From a virus: DNA of 60,194 nt. Under the pieces are notes generated by a model, which worked only from the letters and a program-made list of their open reading frames with translations, made no database searches and had not been told where the DNA came from. Where the stretch lies: positions 1 to 60,194 of the IMG/VR virus record IMGVR_UViG_3300001450_000036; one strand, written 5' to 3'. A program made the translations under genes and the position numbers. How positions within the stretch are numbered: the first letter of the stretch is position 1; each line of letters opens with the position of its first letter. Positions 33,301-44,700 of the stretch are shown one piece after another.

Positions 33301-34260
33301 CTGTGCCCAATCTAACTGGTATATCTCTTTACCGTATTTAAAATATTTTTTACTCTCTTTAATTTCATTATCAAAAACGATTCTAGATACATTATATGGT
33401 ATTTGTACTACGTTATCTGGGGTTAAATTAAGATTACTTAAATTAACATCTGGGTTAAGTTTATTCTCTACAGCGTATACTTTACTATCAACTAAATTTA
33501 TAGAATCGGGTTGTGCGTTGAAGGGGAATAATTGTTTTTTATAGTCATGTATAACCTCTCTAGAGGCTAAATCTTTATTTTTTAAACTAATATATGTTGT
33601 ATCTAGTCTTATGTTTGGTGTGTCATTTATAATTTGTCTAGGTGGTATAATATCCATGACCGCACCTTTTACTGTTATAGTATCGTCCTTACTTATTTTT
33701 AAACCTAAGGAATTTATGTATTGGTTTTCACTTTCTATTAAAATGTCTAGGTCAAATGCTACGTTTTGGATTGTATTTCTATTCATCCTCACGTTAGGTA
33801 GTATCATTTGTAGTGCGTGTACTTTACCCCCTATTCTCTTTCCGAAACTTTTTAAAGCCCCACTACCACTACGACTACCATAAGATGGAGTAGCATCAAA
33901 ATAATTAGGGTGGGAAAGAAAAGCTCCCCATTTTTTACCTTTAACACTTTCAAAACCATACACCCCTTGTTTGTTATTAAAAACCTCCAATATTATATCT
34001 GATTTTGCAATAGTAAGTAAATTACTGGTATTGTGTATTTTTACATGACTTCTAGGGAACTTTAAAAATAACCTTTCAGTACCATCAGTTTGTGTTTTTA
34101 TCACTGCTTCTATAGGACGTATAGTATCGTATGTACATGTGAAAGCTTTTTGTTTATTAAAACCAACCCCATCTACTGTACCAGAGACATAAAAAATGAA
34201 CTCTAACTTATCAGCTAAAACTCTTAAATCTATTTTATTTTTATATACTTTAATTGCCAT
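30349..34260 (-). CDS. Giant virion protein with cysteine-repeat C-terminus, 1303 aa
   Basis: The first 1000 residues are mainly beta structure, beginning MAIKVYKNKIDLRVLADKLE with a conserved-looking jelly-roll-like block. About residues 950-1130 become Cys-rich (TPDCNFYKPCSP, CQYYCKCGQDIA, CEECYKEAEIYC). A Pro/Gly/Asp-rich linker follows. The end holds the YVCVGGVCFPYEGG...YSSLEACDAKC unit (about 1190-1220), the same repeat family as in the 2616-aa protein, and a terminal CKSGYYWCESLGKC segment. It lies between the 1101-aa and 1167-aa tail genes. It is probably a fibre whose tip shares an adhesive module with the giant cysteine protein. Confidence 0.72.
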   Translation of the reverse strand: MAIKVYKNKIDLRVLADKLEFIFYVSGTVDGVGFNKQKAFTCTYDTIRPIEAVIKTQTDGTERLFLKFPRSHVKIHNTSNLLTIAKSDIILEVFNNKQGVYGFESVKGKKWGAFLSHPNYFDATPSYGSRSGSGALKSFGKRIGGKVHALQMILPNVRMNRNTIQNVAFDLDILIESENQYINSLGLKISKDDTITVKGAVMDIIPPRQIINDTPNIRLDTTYISLKNKDLASREVIHDYKKQLFPFNAQPDSINLVDSKVYAVENKLNPDVNLSNLNLTPDNVVQIPYNVSRIVFDNEIKESKKYFKYGKEIYQLDWAQELFNNNRVTDSNRCYSLRFANKEQLVAFSEKLKLQQIGNIESYPTINGDGRIGNTKRTYSKISQWIERTLLDQFSDITFSYFSDGLIKTILCCPRKKTWINGDEGIQNNLYTKGGKFSLAGKDYVGYYHRHDGLPMVGKKHTSKPHDTLTEFFNYAPISANSKTDFLFTTYTNKTDTIYSGFTTTTTDRYKSNHTYDLFMTGNTFSAGTSIPVSNIVPQKTLPLIDDLTRNYRAYAFSEAYHPNGGNIILNNAVTGDYFTYTATTNGIYRFTYKAYLDVKYTDTKWCDYLTRAYPSDITGAYPSSDYEIKRLINTSIIQAGEGETKTVIQDTKFKFHPGYKFKRNDEELVTNIPLNSGLLNFNFTVSLDKYNSGSTATTTLKKFSVLRSKIFGGANEYLTLPVSQNDKSFSGSNSCILSGVSSSTIFHRQIPITIDTGLINLLSGQSITLNYDTNWTATSKSNYFGETGGTSNLTINLGHKLDSSGNTMEAPWFRGVKVGNYFTNKILFFDSTHKSKAFNMVNDGETRKVHLDGTLYLSDKECGNIVRPTVDETNFNNLSFIDSTGPNDMLVWNKKINTPTNVWQYLIETNKIKDYTLTQGTKQNMTVMKDDGKFCFYLPTYNMDYGGKCDFTFPQINQSYIIENTFKNMFGDKLKHYIVVTPDCNFYKPCSPAKVNTAYNILHKNTPENWRLVNVNKKIRINGKEIKIISSHSHYNPAPLTLAGDFRCQYYCKCGQDIAEDIGIDPIYGVSDVYTNLELLNCEECYKEAEIYCKSLYSSCKPVMVGNCDSNDFIIEANGTIVKKAPIGTTLINGITSVMGGETDSGTRPPIGPPGGKPEPVLDNEEGVVDGDGRGGPRAKPPVHTDNISYVCVGGVCFPYEGGPHDGPIYSSLEACDAKCAKTTPPPPDTPSGEEDDRGGALDITDERDGPTMYEDKKDAPVGMDLLGATKERDADKLGICKSGYYWCESLGKCISLKEPCK

Positions 34261-34272
34261 AATATATTTTAA

Positions 34273-37200
34273 TTAATAACCACCACTACCACCACCTCCA
34301 CCACCACTAGACACACCTACTCCACTGGTTGTTGAGCCTCCACCAACTCTAGCTGGCACATTACCTGTTGTTGGTGTGGTAGGTCGTCCACCACCACTTT
34401 GGGTTGGTGTTATGGGGTTATCTCCTTTTATATTTAAATCGTAGTTTATCACCCAACTGTCTACGTCTTCGTAATTCTTTAAACTGTCTACACATAAAAG
34501 ATTATTTACACTTCCTTGTTTTGTAAATAACGAATTAGTTCTATATTTTCTTTTATTACCAATAAAACCATCACTTAATAAATTAGTAACTTTACTAACT
34601 ATTTTACTCCCAGTTAATTTTCCTCTATTATCTATATTATAATAATTTGAATAACTAGATATGGGATTGGGTGTTTGTCCTGTTAATATGTTATCGTAGT
34701 ATTTTGTACCTTCTTGGGGTGGTGCTGGTGGTGTTGTTTCTTCAATCATTAGTTTGTATTGTGGAGCTGGGTATGAGGTGTATCCGGTTGGAGATACGGT
34801 AAAGCTACCTGTCAGTGCACTAACTATTGTTGTCCCAGTTACATTATAACATCGATACACAAATTTATCTCTATGAAATACTGAGTTTTGTATTTTAACC
34901 CCACTTAACCATAGTGTAGTTGAGGGAACTAATTGTTCAATAATTTTAACCCAGTAGTCACCCATAGACTGAGCGTAGTCCAACATTTTGGTGTAAGTGT
35001 ATTTGTTATTATCCCCACAATTATTTCTTAAATAATCTAAATACATTTGTTGTAATGTAGGGTAACCACCTGTTTTACCATCACTTATTGTCATTCTATT
35101 CTTTGCGTCAATAAAATTCTTCCAAAAATGTTGGTTAAATGTTTTAAAGTCATGTAATTTTGCGTTCCATTGTGGGTTGGTTGAGTCCCAGGTACCTCCG
35201 GAATTTGGGTATGGTGATGGTAGTGAGCCTCCACTGAAAAAACAATCACTTTGTGCTGATTGCCTCCACACATCGTAACTTAAACCTTGGCCAATATTTA
35301 AACTTAGTTCTACGTTTTTAACATTTAAAACTAGTTTTTCATTACTCGTTTGGTAGTAAGCGTCTCGATTTTTAAACGTGTAGTCTCTTGTTTGTTGCCC
35401 CGGTAATTCATATGACCATGATTTTTTATCATCAATGACCCTAGTCAAACCAAAACCAAAAGACATGTGGGGAAACCTTCTAAACCTATCCAAGTATGGT
35501 GATTTTAAATCATTAGAATATTGTCCTCTCGTCCAAAAACCACCCCAAGTAAATGGAGCAAATTTATTATTAATAACCGGTGTACAACCAGATAGTATAG
35601 AATTATCTTCATCTAATATTAATTCCGACTTATGTTCTTCATTTCTTTCATACCATCCAGCTCCTCTTTGAAAAAAGTAGTTATTCGTAATTCTTGGTTT
35701 TGTTGGGTATCCGTCTTTGTCTAATGGGTAATCTCCTTGACCACCACTGGATGTATACCTAATAAAAGGATGTGTTGTAGTACCAGTAGACACATAAAAA
35801 GCTGGTGATACTCCCATACCAAATAATACTGGACTAAATTTAATAGTGTCATTAACATATGAACCCCCCGATATTTGTGCCCATCTTTTTGTAAATCTAT
35901 TTTCTGGTCTAAAATGGTTAGGTGATATCCAACCAGTGTTAGTGTTGTCAGCTAATACCCCAAAACCTGAAGTACCAGTAAACGCACTGTATTCTTCAGG
36001 GCCACCAAATCTATATTGTAGTGGTTGAGTTAGTTTAATTTTAGAGTCTGCTAAGACTACGTATTCATTAAATTCTATTAATGCCCTAGGTGCTCCTAAT
36101 AAACCTAACATGAATTCAATTGATTTTCTGGTACCTTTAGACTTAAATAAATAAGCTGTATTCATTAAGATTCTTCTATATAGTTCTACATCAAGTTGGC
36201 TTGGTGTTTTTCCGATACTTGTACCTGAATATGTTGGGTTTGACACACCCAAAACACTATCTAAGAATTTTGTATTGTCTAATGTTGACGGTGTTGACCA
36301 ACCTAATGTTTTCGCAAAGTTTTTAATTAACTTATTAGGTATATTATTCTTACCATCATAGGTTACATTAGTCATATATGCTATACCATCTACAAAAGTT
36401 TTAATATCGTCAAAACTTCTTCCATAGATTTGTAGTGTTTTTTCTACTTTTTGACCGCTAGTATCAAATTCTTTTAGTACTGGGGCGGTTAAAAATCTAG
36501 AAATTAGGTTAGTTTTTTGTGTGTCTAACTCATCACCTAAATTCGCTAAACTTGTTAAGTACTGTGTATATAAACTAGTGGTAATATCAAGATTAACCGC
36601 ATCTTCTAAAGGCCAAGTAATTTCTTCATTATTAAAGTAAGTAACTCCCTGGTCCGTCTCTTTTAATAATTTAAATTTTGCTGTGTATATTGGGTTACAT
36701 TCTCTATTCACCAAAAAAGATTCAACGTCCTCAAACTCTTGGAATTGTTTTTCACTTTCTTCTTTACTAGGTTTTAGATAGTATTGTTTTGTAGTGGTTG
36801 TCGCTGTACCTAAAGGTGACCCTTTTACAGTTACTTCAATATAGTTTATGGTTGTTGTTTGGGGTTTTAAATCTAAAATTTTATATTCTTTGTCTGTTAC
36901 ACTACCACTAAATGTTAAAACGTATTTACCATATTCACGAGTTAGGTTTCTTAATGTAGCAACACTACCATCAGCAATTTTTACTATTGTATTACTAACA
37001 TGCCCAAACTGTTCTAGGTTATTAATTATTTGTTCTTTACTTATGTGATGTGTAATCAGATTTCCATTTGTAGTAAACTCTATATTAAATGGGTTTGCTA
37101 GATAATTTACATTAATTCTAAAGGTTGTTTGGTCTCTGCCCCCATCATATACAATATTAGTAGCTGTGGTATTTCCAGTGTTTAAATTAATATCAACCCC

Positions 37201-37578
37201 ATCAATAAATAAAGCACCTGGAAAAAAATTAATTATGTTTTCTGTTGCTACTTTTAATCTTTTATTTAAAGAACCATATAAAACAAAATTAGTTAAATCT
37301 GATGTGTCGTGATTAATATAAACTTCTAAATTATTACTCGCTAAGGATTTTGCTAATTCTAAGTCAGTAATATTTAATGACTCTAAAGTTATTGGAGCAG
37401 AAAACCCACCTAAATTATAATTTGCATTATTTCTTCTACTATAATTTTGTGGGGTAGAAAAATTACCTAGTGTCATCTGAGATGAACCATCAGTAAATTG
37501 ATTACCTACTAGATTATCACTAAAGGTACCAAGACCATTTGGTGGTGCTGGGGGATATCTAAATCTGTTACTAGTCAT
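34273..37578 (-). CDS. Large baseplate/tail-associated virion protein, 1101 aa
   Basis: An N-terminal disordered stretch (FRYPPAPPNGLGTFSD) is followed by a mixed alpha/beta body. Unlike its neighbours it contains long helical parts (about 320-520: LYRRILMNTAYLFKSKGTRK, LLGAPRALIEFNEYVVLAD), which suggests a structural hub rather than a pure fibre. The last 40 residues are Gly/Ser/Thr-rich low complexity (repeated GGG, ending SGGGGGGSGGY), resembling a flexible linker or fibre-tip glycine tail. No enzyme motif is visible. The upstream 305-aa gene ends six bases before. A role as a tail or baseplate structural protein is inferred from context. Confidence 0.7.
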   Translation of the reverse strand: MTSNRFRYPPAPPNGLGTFSDNLVGNQFTDGSSQMTLGNFSTPQNYSRRNNANYNLGGFSAPITLESLNITDLELAKSLASNNLEVYINHDTSDLTNFVLYGSLNKRLKVATENIINFFPGALFIDGVDINLNTGNTTATNIVYDGGRDQTTFRINVNYLANPFNIEFTTNGNLITHHISKEQIINNLEQFGHVSNTIVKIADGSVATLRNLTREYGKYVLTFSGSVTDKEYKILDLKPQTTTINYIEVTVKGSPLGTATTTTKQYYLKPSKEESEKQFQEFEDVESFLVNRECNPIYTAKFKLLKETDQGVTYFNNEEITWPLEDAVNLDITTSLYTQYLTSLANLGDELDTQKTNLISRFLTAPVLKEFDTSGQKVEKTLQIYGRSFDDIKTFVDGIAYMTNVTYDGKNNIPNKLIKNFAKTLGWSTPSTLDNTKFLDSVLGVSNPTYSGTSIGKTPSQLDVELYRRILMNTAYLFKSKGTRKSIEFMLGLLGAPRALIEFNEYVVLADSKIKLTQPLQYRFGGPEEYSAFTGTSGFGVLADNTNTGWISPNHFRPENRFTKRWAQISGGSYVNDTIKFSPVLFGMGVSPAFYVSTGTTTHPFIRYTSSGGQGDYPLDKDGYPTKPRITNNYFFQRGAGWYERNEEHKSELILDEDNSILSGCTPVINNKFAPFTWGGFWTRGQYSNDLKSPYLDRFRRFPHMSFGFGLTRVIDDKKSWSYELPGQQTRDYTFKNRDAYYQTSNEKLVLNVKNVELSLNIGQGLSYDVWRQSAQSDCFFSGGSLPSPYPNSGGTWDSTNPQWNAKLHDFKTFNQHFWKNFIDAKNRMTISDGKTGGYPTLQQMYLDYLRNNCGDNNKYTYTKMLDYAQSMGDYWVKIIEQLVPSTTLWLSGVKIQNSVFHRDKFVYRCYNVTGTTIVSALTGSFTVSPTGYTSYPAPQYKLMIEETTPPAPPQEGTKYYDNILTGQTPNPISSYSNYYNIDNRGKLTGSKIVSKVTNLLSDGFIGNKRKYRTNSLFTKQGSVNNLLCVDSLKNYEDVDSWVINYDLNIKGDNPITPTQSGGGRPTTPTTGNVPARVGGGSTTSGVGVSSGGGGGGSGGY

Positions 37579-37583
37579 CCTAA

Positions 37584-38501
37584 TTATTGATTAACTATTA
37601 TATTATTAAATGCTTGACTGAAGTCTATATTGTTACCTCTATTTTGTCTTACTTCATATAATTGGTCATTAAATGCATCTCTTACTTCATATAAATCATA
37701 TTGTTGGTAAATGTTGTTTAATCCACTTAAATCGTATAATGTGTATACACCAGTATCTATAGATTTGGCCTGATTACCATACAACGCAATAGCTAATGTA
37801 TCGAAATCATGGTCCACCATCTCAACATCTAAAGCTAGTGGATTAAAAAATGTATTAGTTATTATAACTGATTGTCCTGGTTGGCCTATAAAAGGTATCG
37901 CGTTAGGATTGTTAGATGGTGCACTAGTGGGTGTTAGTGTACAAAAAACCAAATTTGTTCTGTTATTTGTGTATACGTATCTTGGTGATATTTGGTTTGG
38001 GTTTGTTAGTTTGGCCGCAACTGGTTCACAATAAAAATTAGATGTTACAATTCTGAAAAAATTACTTTTTTTAGAACCATCCAATTCCAAATATTCTATC
38101 CTATATCCAACCAATTCAGATGGCCTAAATCTGTCTCTAAATTGTATTGGAATAGCGTTTAAATCAAAAACTAAACCTTTTACATTAGGTAAAGAAGAAA
38201 GTATACCACAATCTATTATAGTTGTTCTTATTTCTATGGGTCTTATATATACAGTATATATACCTTTTTGAGCAAATACTGAAGAAGGTAATTTTAAATC
38301 ATATAATCCCCCTAATATTTCATTAGGGTTACCACCAGTACTAGTATTATGTGAGTGTGGTGCAAGAACTTGGGTTGCTGGTAATTGAGTTATGATAAAG
38401 TTACTAGATGCACTTCTATCTGGTTGAAAGTGTACAATAACTTGTGCGTCTTCTGGTCGTACATCTGCTGGTCTTTTTATTCCGTATGCTCCTAATGCCA
38501 T
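37584..38501 (-). CDS. Tail/baseplate protein, 305 aa
   Basis: Begins MALGAYGIKRPADVRPEDAQ. The body is beta-rich with a Gly/Ser/Thr/His loop (PHSHNTSTGGNPNE) and a Pro/Asn-rich segment (about 200-225). The last 70 residues change to Tyr/Asp/Asn-rich helices (NNIYQQYDLYEVRDAFNDQL). I do not recognise a named family. It follows the 73-aa gene by three bases and precedes the 1101-aa gene, all probably from the promoter-like element at 38737. Structural role by context. Confidence 0.68.
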   Translation of the reverse strand: MALGAYGIKRPADVRPEDAQVIVHFQPDRSASSNFIITQLPATQVLAPHSHNTSTGGNPNEILGGLYDLKLPSSVFAQKGIYTVYIRPIEIRTTIIDCGILSSLPNVKGLVFDLNAIPIQFRDRFRPSELVGYRIEYLELDGSKKSNFFRIVTSNFYCEPVAAKLTNPNQISPRYVYTNNRTNLVFCTLTPTSAPSNNPNAIPFIGQPGQSVIITNTFFNPLALDVEMVDHDFDTLAIALYGNQAKSIDTGVYTLYDLSGLNNIYQQYDLYEVRDAFNDQLYEVRQNRGNNIDFSQAFNNIIVNQ

Positions 38502-38504
38502 TTA

Positions 38505-38726
38505 TTATGCTTCTTTTTCTATTTTATAAAACCCATAACCATGTAACGTTAATTCTCCCATATTTGGGGTTAAGTCTAGTCTTTGGGGTCTTTCAAAGAC
38601 AGTTATTTTACCTCTTTCGATAAATATGTTTGAGCGGGTTTCTGGTCTTTCACAAACGTTCATTAATACCTCTTCTTTTGTTAAAGGAGGAATACAACCA
38701 CCATATTTTACAATACCTAACCCCAT
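38505..38726 (-). CDS. Small virion-associated protein, 73 aa
   Basis: Starts MGLGIVKYGGCIPPLTKEEV. It has a short helix, then strands (NIFIERGKITVFERPQRLD) and GELTLHGYGFYKIE. It is the first gene after a TATTTATA element and is followed by the 305-aa gene with a three-base gap, so it heads the operon that carries the 305-, 1101-, 1303- and 1167-aa proteins. Its small beta-rich form would suit a baseplate adaptor, but no family is recognised. Confidence 0.62.
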   Translation of the reverse strand: MGLGIVKYGGCIPPLTKEEVLMNVCERPETRSNIFIERGKITVFERPQRLDLTPNMGELTLHGYGFYKIEKEA

Positions 38727-38736
38727 ATTCTTTTAT

Positions 38737-38744
38737 TATAAATA
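38737..38744 (-). promoter_or_regulatory. TATTTATA element upstream of the 38726 gene
   Basis: TATTTATAATAAAAG on the minus strand, then the ATG ten bases after the motif. Almost the same string as at 5251-5258 (TATTTATAATAAAAAAG), although the two genes are unrelated. Confidence 0.55.
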
Positions 38745-38785
38745 TCTAACACCTAATTTATATTTAATCATTATTCAAATCTCTT

Positions 38786-41700
38786 TTAAAATCCCAGTGA
38801 CCCACAAATAGGTGGTACTGTAGACCATCCCGCAGGACATGGTAATGAAGATACTGATGTTGTTTGAATAGCTGTACCCGTTTGTGTGGTTATACACTTA
38901 TAACATGTAATGTTGCTTACTACTGGTGGACATTTATCCCCATCTTCATCACAACCACAATTCATCCAACTGCCAGATATATCGGTTAACGTACCATTAA
39001 TTATTTGACACGGTATATTAGATACTTCAGACTCGTTGTTGTTGGTTCCATTCGCGTTATTTTTATTCACGCAACACCAACAACAACCGTCCTCCTTATT
39101 GGTTACACAGTCATTAATGTAGTAGTTATATAAACCGAGACTACTAGGATATGGTGTCCAATTTATAGGCCATACACTTAGATATGGTGCTAAATTTAAT
39201 GCACAACACTCACATTCTCCGTCAGGAAAACAAGGGTCACCATTAACATCAATACCACAAGTTTGCCAACCACCAAAAGTTCCTGATGAGGTAGTACCAA
39301 CATTTTGACTTGGTATGTTACCAGGTTTACATCTTATAGAATTAGGGTTAGAGCCCGAATTAACCCAACCTACGTTATCTAACAACACACAACAATAACA
39401 ACAATCATCAGTAGGGTCTATAACACAATCATTAACCGTAAAAGTACCTGCAACACTCCAATAACCTAAATGTACCGGTGGATATGAGGGTACTAAACTA
39501 AAGTAAGTACTTAAACTATTTAAACATTCGTCACACCCATCCCAACAATACTGTTGACAATCTTGTATTGTGGGATATTGACCACCTACTTGAGGTACAC
39601 AATTACCATTCACACATTCGTAATCTTTTGGTGCTACTTGTCCACAGGTTTCATCACATGGCCACCACACAGAAAAATGACCCCAGTTACTTTGGGTTGT
39701 AGTTACTGGTGTTGGTGCAAATACACTACTACCATCACAAGCTAATCCGTTTAAAAAATTATTATAACATAAAGATGGGTCGAAGAAACTAGTAGGGTCT
39801 ACAATTGTTCCTGTATCACTGACAGAAATATAACAACAACCATCAAGTGGGCTAAGTGTAACTTCGTTATACCCCCAAATTAATCCTGGTGCCCAATTAG
39901 TTACCCCACCAAAAGCATTACCTTGGACAGGGGTTGCCATAGAGGCTGCGTTATAAGGGGCCCATACTCCTTGAAATTCATTTTGTATTAGTGGGTGCCC
40001 TACTGTACCAATACAAGGTTTACATATAGGTGAGGTTGCACCCGTCCAACAACATTCGTCTGGGTCATTTAAACAATCAGCTAATGATGCATATTGACCC
40101 ATTGGTCCCGTTGGTATGCAATCACATTTAGTTGTAGATACTGTTTGTCCTGGTAAACCTAGAGTTGCTACAACTTTTTTTCTACAGTCATATCTTGTTG
40201 TAGAGGTTATACCTGTATTACAACAAGTGTGACTTTGTTTACACTCATCTAATGTAAAATAGGGACCAAATGGGTCTATAACACATTTACATAAATTATT
40301 ATTACCAACTTTACAATTCCACTTCTCGGTTGTTACCCCAGTCCAACAACAAGCTAATTGGTCAGCTTGGCACTGTATAATACTGGTGTATGGACCTAAT
40401 GGGTCTGGTATACAATTGCAAATACCTAAACCTGAATTATATTCACAACTATAGTTATCTGGTGTTACACCCGTCCAACAACATTTTCCTTGGTCTGTTT
40501 CACAATCATGTAAAGTAGAGTAGACACCAAAAGGGTCTGGATTACAATTACAATCTATAGGGTCACACGACCAACGCGTCTGTGTGCCTCCCGAACAACA
40601 TGTAATTGGGTCATTTTCACAATCACTTTGGTTATAATAATGAATAAGGGGGTTGTAACTAGTAATTGTATTATCAAATATACAGGTACATTGTTGTGCT
40701 CCTGTTGGTGCTAACACATTTTCACAACGCCAAAATCCACAACATGGGTCACTTAATAAACTTTGGTCACATTCTGCTTGAGAACTAAATTGTCCACCAA
40801 CACCCACTACGGATACACAGTTACATGGGTTGGCAGGACATAAACAATAATTACCACCAGCAGCTTGTCCCATGGTTCCACACACACTTGATAATAGTGC
40901 TCTTAACTGAAAAAAGTCCATACTAGTTGTTGCTGCTAACCCAGCGGCAACTAACTCATTAACCCATTGTTGTTTAGAATTAATATTAAATGGGAAGTAA
41001 TTCGACTGAAAAACTGGGTCATTAGGACAAGAGTAGAAGTTCACATATGCTGGTATCTGTAACGCGTCCCCGTTTGAACCTTCACAAGCTGAATTCGCGT
41101 TGGTTGAAGGGATAGTACCCTCATGATAAAAATCCGAAAATAGAGTTGCTGGGGGCACTCCGTTTACTGGGTCACATATCCATTGTACAGCTAGGTAGGT
41201 ACCACCACCACCTAAAGGTCCTCCAGGTATCAAAGTCTTACCAGCACAAGTACCAGGAGGTGGTGTTGTTGTTCCTGGGATACAATCATAAGTAAGTTGT
41301 TGTACTGGATTATTACAACTTGAGTTACATGGTATCCAAACTAAAGTACCAGTATTATTCGCGTTGACTCCTGGACCTGCTGGTCCAGGCCATACTGGGT
41401 TATTATTAACCAAATCATTAATGTAGTATTGGTAGTATGCACCTGGATTAAATATCCAAAGATTTGCTGGGTCATCGTCTACACAAACATAACAACATGA
41501 GTTACCATCCCAACTAGCAGTTACGACATCTCCTATAGAGTAGTTTGTACCACCCACCCATGCTGGTGCACTACCAACAAATGGTGTTACAGAAACTGAA
41601 CCAACTAACCAACTGTTCATTGGGTCGTCAAAGTAAGTGTAACTAACAGAACCTATTACAGAACATTCATAACAATCACAACACCCACTGTAAGAAGCAA

Positions 41701-44700
41701 AAAACGCGGTGGATGTTACACCAACAATACAGTCGTCTAAATTATAATATATAGGATTACACGTACCTGGAGGTTGTGGTCCCGCACAGAAACAGTCACT
41801 TATACAATCACCACAACCCCAAGTACAAACTGATTGACACGTCAATAAATCAACGTGTGGGCCCGAAACAAAAGTACTAGGTGGACTTGAACTAGTAAAA
41901 GCGGAACACCCTACTATCTCTAAACAATAAAAATCAGTTGTAGCTAAAGTACAAGGATATCCTATTGCGGAACCAGCAGTTGCTAGTTCACAAGCATATG
42001 GTGTTAATTCACTAGGTATGTTTGTACATGGACACATATTTATACCCCAATCTACATCATTACAATTAGATGTACCTGGAGGAGCACAATCACAACAATA
42101 TCTACAAAATTGTTCACAATCAGCTTGATTGGCAAACCCCACTCCCGCGAAACTATTGGTCACTTGTGCGTCAAAATATGTATTTGTTGGGTCGGATGGT
42201 CCTCCGGCTAATTGTCCAATAGCAGCTTGTTGATATAGTATGGTTTGTCCCGCGAAGTACGTACTATTTCTACAAGAGGATATTGGTACCGCTGCACTAT
42301 AGTCACCGTTTAATGCACCATATGTATCACACCACCACTCTTCTGGGGGTGCACAACAATCACAACTACTAAATGCTGCCCAACAATCAAAAGCATTATC
42401 ATAAGTGGTTGTTGCAACAGATAAAGCGTTAAATATACAATTACCTATACCAGTAGGTGGACAACCACATTCCCACGTACAATAATCTTGACAATCTTGT
42501 AAACTAGTAAAAGGTCCAGGATAACCTGGTGTGTTAGGTGGTACTATAACACAACCTAGACCAGCTACACCCGCTGTTATTTCACAATTAGACGAATAAT
42601 CACAATACCACGTATCCGCTGACGTACTACCAGAACAACAATCTATTACTCCTAACGAAGATATACATGCATCTAAAGATATGAAAGGGTATACTGGGTG
42701 CGTAGCACCTATTGGTACTGGTGGCCAAGTTGGGTAACCACCAAAAAATATACCTGTATTACTATTATTTATAAAATCTTGTAAAACCACACAATTAGTG
42801 GTGTCTGTTACTGGGTTTTCACAATAACACGATGCTCTACAATGTTCTTCACATGTATTACCTGTATAACAGTTTTGAGAGGCTTGGGTAAAGAGCGAGT
42901 TGTATACACATGAGGATGGAGTACATCCACTTGGTGTACATTCATAAGTTTGACTTGGTCCACCCCCACAAGGTTGACACCCTGCTGGTGGTAATCCTGG
43001 AGTTCCACCACAAGTTTCCCAAGGGTTTGGTGTACCGTTAGTTGCTGGTCCATCATCTGGTATAAAACAACTACAATCAAATGTTGTTATACAATCTGGT
43101 CCAGTCCCTAGTCCACCGAATCCCCATAGGGACGGCATCATACAAACATAACAACATAAAGGAGAATCTGCATCAGAATGATAAACTATATCATGTAATT
43201 CGTAGACAACACCTAACTGATATTGTCCTTGTGGTGTTAGAGTTGTACCACCTAAACCTATACTAACCATATAATCGTCACATGGACAAATACAGTCATC
43301 CACAGCACTTACTGAACAAACGTAATCCCCTAAAGAATTTAAAGCTAAATTACTAGTGCATTCCATCATAGTACAATAAGGTAAGAAAGGGTTTGTTCCG
43401 GTAGGGTCACATGAAGATGCAGCCGCAGCATTTACATATTGTACGTAATAACAAGGCCAGTTACCGGGTGGAAAAAGTTGTTGATTACCTGGTAGGGTAG
43501 CTAAAGCTTCGGTATCATCACATTCTGCGTGACAACATTCGGTTGCTTCACAGCACGCAGAGAAACTACTGTAACCAGTAAAACCAGGAGCTGGATTAGA
43601 AAATCCTAATAAATTTTGTGCCATATAATAGCCACTAACCCCATCTTGACAAAATGTGGGTCCTTGGTAATTGGTGCTACTAGGGTCTATATCTATAAAA
43701 CAATCCCAACCTGCGTTACAGGCACATAAAGTTTGACAATCTACGTTTCCTTGAGCTGAACCTGAGAACCAAGTTACATTATCTATAATTCCAGCACATG
43801 GACTTTGTAATGTACATGGTGTCATAGAAGTACAATCACAAACATAACATTGTTCTATTTGTGTACAATCAGCTGTACACGCAGAATAACCATACCCTGG
43901 ATAAGTTGTATTACTTGGGGATACCCATGGACCCCAACCACAATTACAATCATAGCACTCCACACAAGGTTGGTTTATGGTTTCACAAGACCAACCACAA
44001 GGAACTATACCCCCACCCATAGTTGCTGGGTCTTGTTGGCATTCTACTAGGTCTGCGTAAGTACCTCCAAAGGTTACCTGATAACACCCTGTACAACAAT
44101 CCCACTCGTAACCAGAGTAATCACAACATGCTGAAGTACTATATTGATACCCCAAATCAGTTGTAAATGCTGTACCAGCGTTACATGCTGATAATCCAAA
44201 ATCTGGTGTAAAATAAAATTGTTCATTAACAGCTAACCATTCATTTATTGTTAGTCCATTAGGTAAAAATCCTGGTACCGTACCTAGAACACTGGTTATT
44301 GTACTAGTGTACAATCCTGGTGTTGCATTTACATCATCTTCAGCACATGAGAATAATGTACAACATTCATTAGCGTTTGACGCTGTAGGAGTTGTACAAG
44401 AAAATGCTGGTGGATTACACCATCCTTCACACTCCATTTGTAAATTAAATACAGGTCCTGCTGATGGGTTTAATGGGTCAAAACTTGTATACGCGGAATG
44501 CGTAGAATCAATTTCTATACAACCTACACAATCATATTGATTTTCACAAACCCATTTATCTGGAAAACATTCACCATCATCAAAATCATCTTTACAATCT
44601 TCGTAGTATTGGTATCCCTGTAGAATATTAGTTGTGGTGGTTATTCCAGTACCAGGTACTAGTTCACAACCATATAATGGTATATTATCTAAGTCTTGAG